Source of the DNA: Strigomonas culicis
Taxonomy: Eukaryota > Euglenozoa > Kinetoplastea > Trypanosomatida > Trypanosomatidae
Direction: 5' to 3'
DNA: 44,565 nucleotides
NCBI GenBank assembly: GCA_000482145.1
Contig: AUXH01000086.1
Coordinates: 1 to 44,565, forward strand
The notes below the pieces were generated by a model. That model saw nothing but the letters and a program-made list of their open reading frames with translations, ran no database searches and was not told the origin of the DNA. Positions 22,954-31,131 of this stretch are shown here, piece after piece. The position numbers and the translations under genes are program-made. Each line of letters starts with the position of its first letter. The stretch's first letter is position 1.

Positions 22954-24471
22954 TTACCACTTGAAACGGTCCCCGGCAACCTTCACAATGTCCTCCGCAA
23001 TAGACATGCACGCGGTTGCGGCAGGACTGGGCGCATTGCGAACGTTGAGAATGAGTGGCTTAACACCCTCCAGCGCGGTGCGGCCCACAATCACCTCACA
23101 GTTCTTGTTGAGCTCAGCGTTGATCGTCGTGCGCGGCCGCGCGAACTCCATGGAGAGATCCTTGGCGAGCATGCCAGCGTCATCAATACCGATCGCCTGC
23201 ACTCCGCAGAAGCTGTCCTCAATATCACTGGCCTTAACTTCAGGGATCAGCTTCTGGGCCTCACTGAGGAACAATGCGCGCGAGATATCCATATAGTACA
23301 TCTGGAAGATCATGTTCATATTGGAGAAGAGCGACACCCACCCGCCCTTGCTAAAGGCGCAGTTCAGGCAGTACTCAATGTCTATCATATACGAGTTGTA
23401 GCCCTCGCGAGCAAAGGCCAATGCCGACCCGGGGCCGATGATGACCTGACGGCCGCGTCCCTCGTTGATTGTGGGCGTGAAGTGCACGCCGACGCTCATA
23501 CCCTTCCGGTAGTCCGGGCAGGGGTACACGTGGCTGGTGATGATGCTCCGCTTCTCGGGGATCAGCTCGTAGTAGCGGCCGCGGAAGCTGTACGTTTGGG
23601 CAATGCGCTTGCCCACGCGCTCGAAGACGGTACCGCTCTTGGCCGCCACTTCGTCATTGCACAGACCGCAGCACGTGATGACGTTCTTGGCGAGGACGGT
23701 TTTCTCGGGGCCGAGGTGGCCGCTCTCGCGCCCGCGGATGAGCACCAGCTCCTCGGAGGGCGTCTTCACACCGACGAAGTCCTGCGCCTCATAGCGGAAC
23801 TGGTAGTTGAAGAGCTTGGGGTTGGCCGTGAGCTGCTTGAACATGTGACGGCACACAGCGGCGAAGTCGGTGATGCCGGTCTGGGGGGACCACACGGCAG
23901 CCACACCACGCACGTGCGGCTCCTTCTGGTGGATCTCCTCCTGCGAGCGCAGAATCGTCATGCCCTTGACGCCGTTGGTGACACCGTTCTTGTACACCTC
24001 CTCGATCGTGGGCACCTGCGATTGCTCCGAGGCGACAATTAGCTTGCCGCACAGCTCATATGGGACCTTGTTCTTCTGGCAGTACTCAACCATGAGGTCG
24101 TGGCCGCGGGGGCAGAGACGCCCCATCGCAGTGCCCGGCTTGTAGTACATACCCGCGTGGATGCAGCCGCTGTTGTGGCCAGACTGATGCTGGGCAACGT
24201 CGGCCTCCTTCTCCAGAAGGATGACGCGCTTCTTGGGGTACTTGGCGCGCAGCTCGCGAGCCGTCGCCACGCCGACGATGCCGCCACCGACGATGGCGAC
24301 GTCGTACACATCGCGGCGATCATCCCTGGAGAAGGTACTGAAGGCGTGGAGGGTGCTGGGGAGGTCCGTGGGGAGGGTACCGTACTCGCGGCGGTAGTTC
24401 ACCGCTCCCGCGGTGATGCCCAAGAAGCCGACAGTGCAAGTGCCCGCAAAAACACGACCGTAGATACCCAT
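22954..24471 (-). CDS. L2HGDH: L-2-hydroxyglutarate dehydrogenase paralogue, copy B
   Basis: A 505-residue tandem paralogue of copy A with the same FAD motif (GGGIVG, 62-67) and the same family block at 94-110. After residue 113 the proteins diverge, with a second well-conserved stretch at roughly 220-283 (about 5 differences in 64 residues) around VCRHMFKQLT ... NVITCCGL. C-terminal motifs FCGV, ARPR and NVRNAPSPAAT are retained, so both copies look functional. Divergence in the substrate-side half may mean different substrates or kinetics (inference). The N-terminus, and so the membrane or mitochondrial targeting, is the same in both. The predicted splice acceptor AG at 24474-24475 lies within the shared block, after a T-rich tract at 24494-24508 that is unique to this copy. 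Confidence 0.88.
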   Translation of the reverse strand: MGIYGRVFAGTCTVGFLGITAGAVNYRREYGTLPTDLPSTLHAFSTFSRDDRRDVYDVAIVGGGIVGVATARELRAKYPKKRVILLEKEADVAQHQSGHNSGCIHAGMYYKPGTAMGRLCPRGHDLMVEYCQKNKVPYELCGKLIVASEQSQVPTIEEVYKNGVTNGVKGMTILRSQEEIHQKEPHVRGVAAVWSPQTGITDFAAVCRHMFKQLTANPKLFNYQFRYEAQDFVGVKTPSEELVLIRGRESGHLGPEKTVLAKNVITCCGLCNDEVAAKSGTVFERVGKRIAQTYSFRGRYYELIPEKRSIITSHVYPCPDYRKGMSVGVHFTPTINEGRGRQVIIGPGSALAFAREGYNSYMIDIEYCLNCAFSKGGWVSLFSNMNMIFQMYYMDISRALFLSEAQKLIPEVKASDIEDSFCGVQAIGIDDAGMLAKDLSMEFARPRTTINAELNKNCEVIVGRTALEGVKPLILNVRNAPSPAATACMSIAEDIVKVAGDRFKW

Positions 24472-24481
24472 TACTGTTTAA
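24133..24481. repeat. Gene-conversion block, copy B
   Basis: The partner of 21794-22142, direct orientation, about 2.3 kb apart. About 99% identical over 349 bp. Confidence 0.85.
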
Positions 24482-24508
24482 ATGACAGTCGATAGAAGGA
24501 AAAAAAAA
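24474..24508 (-). promoter_or_regulatory. Predicted SL trans-splice acceptor for L2HGDH copy B
   Basis: A T-rich tract (24494-24508) is followed by TTTAAAC-AG at 24474-24475, two bases before the ATG. The AG is shared with copy A at 22135-22136. Confidence 0.5.
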
Positions 24509-24765
24509 TAACAATAACGAGAAGTGTATCTACGATGATGGTAGCAGTATGCAGCAAGAAAGGGCAGTGTAAAGAAGAGGGAGAGATGTAGCTTGCAATA
24601 AAGGAGTGTGGCGCTTAGCCACCAGTAGAGCAGAGTATGACAACAACCTTAGTATGAGTAGGAGTAAATCGTAATTCATAATTAGTTGTATATGTATTTA
24701 AACGTATGTGATTAGTTATCATGATATCAAACGTGTCGCTAGGTGCCTCTCATCGAAAAGGAGAA

Positions 24766-27700
24766 CTAAAGACGGTAGCACATGGTCTCCAAAGCTTGCG
24801 AAACAGTATGATCGAGAGCATCCGATGCTTGGAAACCATCCAGGATGATCTTTTCAAAGTGTTCGCGCTGCTCCAAAGGCCAACTGCGCACCTCCCGCCG
24901 CAGTGCTGTGTCATGAATCAGCACTTCCTTGAGGAGACGCACCAGTAGGCGCACCTGTTCCTCCACATCTCGAAACCCACGATTGACACCGCGGTGAAGG
25001 GCCCAGTTCTGCAGCGACGACACGAGCTGCGTGACGTGGGCCGCGGTCAGTGTGTCGACCGTCTCCCGCCGGTCGCTCGCACCGCCGCGGACTTCCCGGG
25101 CGGCGGGCGGCGCCACGCAATGCTGCACGTGGGCCGCGAGCATCTCGTGCACGCCGCACAGCACCTCCATCAGCAGAAAGTGGACGATCTGCATCTCCTT
25201 CTGCGCCTCGCCAGTGGGAGAGCCGTCGCGCGAGGGACCACCGCTGCGGCGCGCGAAGCGCTGCGCCTCGCGCGCGGCCTCGTGCCGCTCGCTCACGATG
25301 GGCGTCAGCACGACGAGGGAGCCCCACATCGTCGTGAGGTCGTTCATCGAGAAGAGGAAGGCATTGCCGTGGGAAGAGGGGGTTTCTGCTGTGCTATTCG
25401 GTGCCGTGGGGTTGGCAAAAAGGCCATTCAGCAAGATGGCCTCCGAGGTGCACAGCGCAGCGGTCAAGAGCGTGTTGTCCGAGACGGGGCTGCCACCGAA
25501 GGGCTTCTGGTGCCCTACGGCCGCAAAAGTGCACAAGAGCTGGAAGAGCGACACGAGCTCGAGCCGCGTCAACTCCCTGCCGAGACGCATGTGACTCTTT
25601 TCAACTATATTGTCAACGTAGTTCTTGTGCAAGGCGGCCGATAGCATGCGCTGGTGCAGCCGGTTCTGCTGTACAATTGTCCCCAGCAGATAGGACTCCA
25701 CCTGCGCTTTATCGTAGTTGAACCGCTGCAGTAGCTTCTTTCGGTGGTTCTTCGTTGTAAAGGCAAAGAGACACTGCGTGCCCGTAGTTGACGTGGTGCC
25801 CAATCCTCTGCGTTGCATCGCCTGTCGGGTGTTGGTCTTGAGAGAGGGGAAGACGAGCAGCGCGAAGTGGGCGACGAGGGCCTGGTCCATGTCGCGCTTG
25901 CGGCGGGACAGTGCACTCGTGCCGTCGGACTCCCGCAACGTGGGTCTGGTGATCATGTGGAGGGACTCCATCTCCACCAGCATGCGCGCTGCCACGGACG
26001 GCGGCGTGCGCTGCTGCAGGATGAGCCCCAGCGGTGACGTGCTTTCGAGCACCGTCGGGGCCGCCCTTGCTTCCTGCACTGCCTGCACCACCTCGTACTT
26101 CAGCGAGAGGCCGAGCTCAATGAGCGCCGCCTCGAGACGGCGCAATACGATGTGCGTGTGCTGGTCCTCTGCGGCCGCTCGCTGGTCGGACCGAAGCGAC
26201 AGTACGACCAGTGCCATCTTTTGCGCGCGGACCATGAGCTGCAGCAGCAGTTGCACATGGGTGGACTCCGCCCCCTCCTTGGTGCTTATGGCTGGCAGAT
26301 GCTGGTGGACGAGAAGCGGCACATCCAGGACAGGAAGCAGGAAGGAAACCAGCGCTAGCGTCTCTATGGTCAGGTCCAGCACTTCACTTGTGTGCATCGG
26401 CATCCATCGCACTTCACGTAGAATTGGGCGGACCGTCGTGTGCGGTTTCCTTTTGCGTGCGCGTGGCGCAGCGGCGTGTGACGAGTCAGCCCCTTCGTTG
26501 AGCATCTCGAAGAGCACGTCATCGCTATGGACCGCAAAGCCCTCCTTTATCACGGCATCGTTCGTGCGAATGGAGCGATCGGGGTTCCCTTCCCGCTTCC
26601 GCGCTTCATGTGGGGCGCGAGGGGTCACGGTGGTCTCGGAGACGTTGTCCACCGCCCCACTTGACTCGTGACGCGCGCGATAGGCCGCAGAAGGCAGTGA
26701 CACCACAAACCGCGGGGATCGTTCGCTGAGGTCTGTTCCCTCCGTCACATAGCTGTGTAGGGCTCCAAAGCATACGCGAACAAGGGCACTCATCATCTCT
26801 AGCAGAAGTAGTTGCTCTTCAGCCTGCTTAGGATTAGAGGAGGACAAACCACTCGAATCGGTTCCCTCCTTCTGCAACGACAAGAAGGGAAGCCACACCT
26901 CATTTTTCAATAATTGCTTCCACAGTGTCGCCGACAGGTACGGACGAGCTAGAAGGGACTTTCGCAGCAAGTCGATATCCTCTTTGCTGCGTCGCAGCTG
27001 ATTCTGGAGCTGCTCATTCGTTTCTTGCACGATGGCCGCATCCTCACTGCTCAGGCGAGTGCTGTCGCCTCTACGAGGTTTTGCCTTGAGCGCGGACGCG
27101 TGTCGACTGTCCCTCTGCTGGCGAAGCGGCTTGTCGAACTCAAGTCGAAAACTCTCATAGTTGGCTGCATTCAAATGACTCTTATAGAGGAGGGCGTGCA
27201 TTTTCTCTTGGTAGAGACGACGGCGCTCTTCCTCGAGAAAGTTCAACAGCCGCAGTATCTGAGAAGCCATGATGGTATGGTAGCTTTTGCCTTGGCTGGC
27301 TTGTGGGTCAGGCGCTGCCTGTGCCGCTTCTACCAATTCCAAAGGGTGATTGGCTGCACTCGCCTCGCGTAGCACACTGCTGCTGTTCTGCTGCGAGGAC
27401 CAGAATCCACTACCCGTCAGCTGCTTGACCGAGGCCTCTGGCTGCCCACCCTCCGGAAGCGCGACATGCATCGCGTCGGAACGGCCACTTCCAACGCGTC
27501 TGTTCTGCTGTTTCTGCAAATGCGTGACGCTTCGCTCGACGAGAGACAGGAGCAGCGGCACCTTACGAAAGAGCAGCTTCTCCCGCTGTGCCTGACTAGA
27601 CCGATTTGCCTGCTGATGCGCCGAGTGCGACAGGCGACGCCGCAGAAGGCCCCCCTCGTCCAGCGCCACCAGAGGAGCTCGCTGAGGTGCCGCCGTGTCG

Positions 27701-27819
27701 CGCCGCTCGTGATCCCACCCGCTGCCCCGGAGCGCACTTGCTGGTGGCACGCTTTGCTTGAAGCGGCGCAGCCGTTGGGCGGCCATGTGCAGATCCGCCA
27801 GCCTTCGAGCGATAAGCAT
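24766..27819 (-). CDS. Orphan 1017-aa protein, probable mitochondrial import
   Basis: I do not recognise this protein. The open frame reaches 28134, but the first 105 residues are translation of T-rich DNA and precede the predicted acceptor (AG 27847-27848), so I start at ATG 27819. The N-terminus (MLIARRLADLHMAAQRLRRF) is basic, amphipathic and lacks acidic residues apart from one Asp, as in mitochondrial presequences. The body is Leu/Ala/Glu/Arg-rich and almost entirely helical-looking, with charged low-complexity linkers at about 20-140 and 385-450 and no transmembrane helix. There is no P-loop, RNA-binding motif or protease motif I can point to. Large helical proteins of this type in kinetoplastids are often mitoribosome or RNA-editing accessory factors, but that is only an analogy. 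Coding potential is supported by length, GC-rich codon use and co-orientation. Confidence 0.8.
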   Translation of the reverse strand: MLIARRLADLHMAAQRLRRFKQSVPPASALRGSGWDHERRDTAAPQRAPLVALDEGGLLRRRLSHSAHQQANRSSQAQREKLLFRKVPLLLSLVERSVTHLQKQQNRRVGSGRSDAMHVALPEGGQPEASVKQLTGSGFWSSQQNSSSVLREASAANHPLELVEAAQAAPDPQASQGKSYHTIMASQILRLLNFLEEERRRLYQEKMHALLYKSHLNAANYESFRLEFDKPLRQQRDSRHASALKAKPRRGDSTRLSSEDAAIVQETNEQLQNQLRRSKEDIDLLRKSLLARPYLSATLWKQLLKNEVWLPFLSLQKEGTDSSGLSSSNPKQAEEQLLLLEMMSALVRVCFGALHSYVTEGTDLSERSPRFVVSLPSAAYRARHESSGAVDNVSETTVTPRAPHEARKREGNPDRSIRTNDAVIKEGFAVHSDDVLFEMLNEGADSSHAAAPRARKRKPHTTVRPILREVRWMPMHTSEVLDLTIETLALVSFLLPVLDVPLLVHQHLPAISTKEGAESTHVQLLLQLMVRAQKMALVVLSLRSDQRAAAEDQHTHIVLRRLEAALIELGLSLKYEVVQAVQEARAAPTVLESTSPLGLILQQRTPPSVAARMLVEMESLHMITRPTLRESDGTSALSRRKRDMDQALVAHFALLVFPSLKTNTRQAMQRRGLGTTSTTGTQCLFAFTTKNHRKKLLQRFNYDKAQVESYLLGTIVQQNRLHQRMLSAALHKNYVDNIVEKSHMRLGRELTRLELVSLFQLLCTFAAVGHQKPFGGSPVSDNTLLTAALCTSEAILLNGLFANPTAPNSTAETPSSHGNAFLFSMNDLTTMWGSLVVLTPIVSERHEAAREAQRFARRSGGPSRDGSPTGEAQKEMQIVHFLLMEVLCGVHEMLAAHVQHCVAPPAAREVRGGASDRRETVDTLTAAHVTQLVSSLQNWALHRGVNRGFRDVEEQVRLLVRLLKEVLIHDTALRREVRSWPLEQREHFEKIILDGFQASDALDHTVSQALETMCYRL

Positions 27820-28140
27820 ATCCCCCTTCTCTAAACTACTTGTTTTCTTTTTTGAGGACACCGTAGAAGACAAAGAGTAGTTGGAAAAAAAAATAATTGA
27901 GATTACAAAAAAAAAAAACACAGCACGAGAAGAGAAGTTGGCTAACTTGTATGTAACAGTTTCAATAGAGACTTTTTTTTGTCCCTTTTGGGATACGTGG
28001 AATAAAATAGCAGAAAACGAGCATGCCGAATACATCAAAACAGCAGCAAAAAAAAAAAAGCAGTAGTTGAGGAAACGCAAGCACGCAATAATGCTGACGC
28101 GTGTCCCAAGTCCGAGAATAGCGGGTATTCCCACAGTGAT
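27820..28140. other. Intergenic region between the 326-aa and 1017-aa orphan genes
   Basis: It contains the acceptor described above, long A-runs (T-runs on the coding strand) at about 27884-27893, 27907-27918 and 28048-28060, and presumably the 3' UTR of the 326-aa gene. No gene was recognised. Confidence 0.55.
27847..27893 (-). promoter_or_regulatory. Predicted SL trans-splice acceptor; decides the start of the 1017-aa protein
   Basis: Pyrimidine-rich stretches at 27883-27893 and about 27865-27878 are followed by AG at 27847-27848, 27 bases before ATG 27819. Confidence 0.5.
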
Positions 28141-29121
28141 CTAGGTGATCGAAGCACTCTTGTTCATGGTGAAGGGCCACCCGTTCTCTAGGAGATGGCA
28201 GATTTTCTGTCGCTGTAGATGCAAGCGCGTTTTGTAAACCTCTTGTGTCCGATTCTTCAGTGTAACGCCCGTGGAGTCGCTGTCACAGCCCACTTCTTGC
28301 AATAAACGTTGATGGAACGTGGCAAAGATCGCGTTGAGTGAAGTGTTGAGATCCAGATCACCTTCCTCCGAGAGGTCCCCGGAGGCTGCACGTTGCGCAG
28401 CCGCTTCTGTTGTGTCAGGGAAATCACTGTTGGCTGCGATTACATCCATCATCTCCTTTTCCATGTCGATACTTAGATATGGAATAAGAAACAGCAGAAA
28501 CAGCTTTTGTTGATTATGCAGTGTCTGTTGCGTGAGCTGGTTAACATTTGTTGTTAAGGTGCGCAGCTTTGCCACACAGTGATCAACGCGCTGCTCGATG
28601 CGCTTTCCGGCATACGAGCAGAACGTGGAGACGCCCAGGTTTGTCAGCATCCGTTGCATTTCAGGCAACTCCTGATGCGTCTTACTGCCTCTGTTACTGT
28701 CATTGGAATGCGCATCAGAAATCGAGGAATCGTTTTTGCAATCATTCACGTTGCTCTCTGCTGGCTCTTCTGTGAGATTTACGTTTGCCACAACGCCGGC
28801 TGTGCCGTCCTGCGCGTCGCTGCCGATAGCACTCAACTCGGAGAGCCAGCGGCGCACCAAGGCGCCCTGAGAAGTATCGGCTTGTCGTGCGTGTGGCAGT
28901 CTTGTCTCCGAGTGTGCACATGCCGTGGCGGCAGCACGGATATCCTTTGCGACGGCAGGGTCGCTCTTGAGTGTCTGCACAACCTCCAAGGCGGCCAGTG
29001 CAGCTTCCAGGTGCTGTCGCCTGCTCTTCTCTGCCTCCAGCTCTTTTTGACGCGCGTATACCATCGACTGCAGTACAATGTACGCGTCGTACGCATTATT
29101 TGTCTGTGGAGAGATAGACAT
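28141..29121 (-). CDS. Orphan 326-aa protein with N-terminal coiled coil
   Basis: Not recognised. I start at ATG 29121 (MSISPQTNNAYDAY), because the longer frame to 29220 begins in a (TG)n repeat and precedes the predicted acceptor at 29145-29146. Residues about 18-50 form a charged heptad-like helix (ARQKELEAEKSRRQHLEAAL), followed by an Ala/Arg helix, a disordered Ser/Asn/Asp-rich stretch at about 105-140, and a C-terminal helical part with regular Leu/Val spacing (about 145-320). No transmembrane helix, signal peptide or enzyme motif is visible. It could be a cytoskeletal or flagellar assembly factor, but nothing in the sequence demonstrates this. Confidence 0.75.
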   Translation of the reverse strand: MSISPQTNNAYDAYIVLQSMVYARQKELEAEKSRRQHLEAALAALEVVQTLKSDPAVAKDIRAAATACAHSETRLPHARQADTSQGALVRRWLSELSAIGSDAQDGTAGVVANVNLTEEPAESNVNDCKNDSSISDAHSNDSNRGSKTHQELPEMQRMLTNLGVSTFCSYAGKRIEQRVDHCVAKLRTLTTNVNQLTQQTLHNQQKLFLLFLIPYLSIDMEKEMMDVIAANSDFPDTTEAAAQRAASGDLSEEGDLDLNTSLNAIFATFHQRLLQEVGCDSDSTGVTLKNRTQEVYKTRLHLQRQKICHLLENGWPFTMNKSASIT

Positions 29122-29584
29122 GACACTTTTTTTTTCTCCTTTCACTTTATAGTACATATAAAATGAGGCAACGGAAGAAAGAGATGATACATAAACACAC
29201 ACACACACACATACATCCATAACATATATGCACCAACAGCCCCGCTCTAAATGCTATCTTGTGTACGCACCCAGAACACGAATACTCACAATTGTACGTG
29301 GAACGCAGCGGATGGTGCTACCTCCTCTAATTTGCCAAAGTAATCCAACGAACTCAACATACTGAGCGAACGTATGAAAACGAGTGGTTGAAAGAAAGAA
29401 GGAAATTAAGAAAAAAAAAACAATAAAAGTAGTAAAGGAAAAAAAAACGGGGTTGGCCAGCAAGTAGCTCACCAACGAAAGACTGAGCAACTAATCCAAA
29501 AAGGCCCACTGAAACGCAATACGCATACGCTCCAACTCACTTGGCATTTTTTTGTTATTTGTTTCTTTTGTTGTTGCTGCACAG
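29122..29584. other. Intergenic region between PAQR gene 1 and the 326-aa orphan
   Basis: It holds the acceptor above, an (AC)n microsatellite at about 29193-29211, A-runs, and the predicted 3' UTR of PAQR gene 1. No gene was recognised. Confidence 0.55.
29145..29184 (-). promoter_or_regulatory. Predicted SL trans-splice acceptor; decides the start of the 326-aa protein
   Basis: A pyrimidine tract (29173-29184) is followed by TATAA-AG at 29145-29146, 23 bases before ATG 29121. Confidence 0.5.
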
Positions 29585-30664
29585 TTACTCCGGAATGCAC
29601 ATGATGACACCATCGGTCTTTTTGTACATGGAGACTGTATTAAAGAAGTGGGTGAGTGCAGCAGCGAGTACAAACATGTGCCACAGCTGATGGCTCCCGC
29701 AGTAGACGTCAAACGTGCCTGGTGAAAACACTTCAGGGATCTTGAACGCGTAGATGAAAACACCAATGCCGTAGAAGATGAGCATCTGCAAGAGTCCCGC
29801 CACCACAGGTATTTCGGTCGTGTGGGGGTGGAAGATGAAGAGGTGCAGTGTGGGAAAGATCCCGCTGCCAACCATGCACACGTAGAAGAGCACCTTTTTC
29901 GTCGCAAAGGCCGTTGAGGTCCAGTGGCGGAAGAAGGGGCCCAGCATGCCCACCACGCCGAAGCAGGAGATCATGATGACATAGTTTCTTCCCCACTGGG
30001 GATCGCAGACAAAGGCGTAGTAGCAAAATGGGATGAACGAGCTCACGGTCAGGATGGTGATGCCGAAGTAATCGATCGCGTGAGCGACGCGGTAGTGCTC
30101 CTCACTCATGTGGCACAGAAAGGTGTGGAAGTAGGCGCTGCAGAGCATACAGGCGACGCATCCAACGGAGAAGAAGCCGAAAATGAAGAAAGGAATCGAC
30201 GTCTGCTTTCCCTTTTCACGGACAACGGAGTGTACCTTGTTGTGCTCCTCGTGCATCACCACCGTCACGTCATTACCCAGTTGGTAGTCGGGCCACAGGA
30301 GGTAGCAGAACAGGTCGATCACGAGGTAAACAAAGTAGAGACCACCCAACAGATGGGTCCAGATGTTGAACGTTTCGTTGTGCAGACGGAAGATACTCCG
30401 TATGCACGCCGTCGTGGAGTAGTAAGCACGGTAACTCGCGAGGATGTACCTGTTGTCTTGCAGGTATTCTGGAATTTGATCGATCCGATAGAGTGGAAGA
30501 TCAGGGTCGTTATTATGCGGCTTCAGGTCGGGATGCCGATGCGGGTCATGCGTCGCAGGCTTGTCTTTGGACAGCATTGGAGGCACAACAGAGTTTTTGT
30601 TCCTCGTATTGCCGTGTTCCGGTGCCTTTTGTGGTGCCGTATCGTTAATTCTCCGTTCCTTCAT
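29585..30664 (-). CDS. PAQR family membrane protein 1 (adiponectin receptor/hemolysin III-like)
   Basis: A 359-residue, seven-helix membrane protein. After a hydrophilic N-terminus (1-70), family motifs follow: HNETFNIWTH at 95-104, SAYFH at 176-180 (S-x3-H), an Asp in AIDYFGI at 198, and GSHQLWH at 323-329 (H-x3-H). Ser176, Asp198 and the three His match the metal-binding and ceramidase-type catalytic residues of AdipoR/PAQR proteins, so it is probably an active hydrolase or lipid-sensing receptor; the substrate is unknown. An insertion of about 30 mostly hydrophilic residues (about 125-155) lies between the first two helices. I start at ATG 30664; the longer frame to 30814 runs through a (CT)n polypyrimidine tract upstream of the acceptor (AG 30736-30737). 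First in window order of three related tandem genes. Confidence 0.9.
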   Translation of the reverse strand: MKERRINDTAPQKAPEHGNTRNKNSVVPPMLSKDKPATHDPHRHPDLKPHNNDPDLPLYRIDQIPEYLQDNRYILASYRAYYSTTACIRSIFRLHNETFNIWTHLLGGLYFVYLVIDLFCYLLWPDYQLGNDVTVVMHEEHNKVHSVVREKGKQTSIPFFIFGFFSVGCVACMLCSAYFHTFLCHMSEEHYRVAHAIDYFGITILTVSSFIPFCYYAFVCDPQWGRNYVIMISCFGVVGMLGPFFRHWTSTAFATKKVLFYVCMVGSGIFPTLHLFIFHPHTTEIPVVAGLLQMLIFYGIGVFIYAFKIPEVFSPGTFDVYCGSHQLWHMFVLAAALTHFFNTVSMYKKTDGVIMCIPE

Positions 30665-31131
30665 TTTTTTTCCTTTTCGCAAGAAAGAGTATTGACTGAT
30701 GTATAGATTGATATCTGCCCCCAAATGGCAAATTACTTTTTCGTGGATCATGGAAGAGAAAGAGAGAGAGAGGAAGGGTTGTTTGTAGACACACCGTTGT
30801 AGTACGACGGTCATTCATGACTCAACTATGCCACTATTGTACTAAAACGACAACAATACCAACAGCAACAACACCAAGAACAACAGATAAATAAAATGTC
30901 GTGTTTATACAGGTTACGGAGGAATCAGAACACTAGCATTTCCAGTAAAAATGCAGTCGCTTCCAGTCTACGAGTTGAGAGTGCCGGTTAGCGAAAAAAA
31001 AAAAAGAAAAGCATCGATTCTAGCTGTACGAGAACATTCTTTCAATGATCTTTCGTGTTCTATTATTATTATTATTATTATTGTTGTTGTTGTCACTGTT
31101 CCTGTCCTTATTTTAGTTTTATGCAATATTC
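30665..31131. other. Intergenic region between PAQR genes 2 and 1
   Basis: It contains the PAQR1 splice signals, ACAACA repeats at about 30848-30885, (ATT)n then (TTG)n at about 31060-31092, and presumably the PAQR2 3' UTR. No gene was recognised. Confidence 0.55.
30736..30778 (-). promoter_or_regulatory. Predicted SL trans-splice acceptor; decides the start of PAQR gene 1
   Basis: A (CT)-rich tract (30752-30778) is followed by AAAA-AG at 30736-30737. The in-frame ATG upstream lies in the intervening region before the acceptor. Confidence 0.55.
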
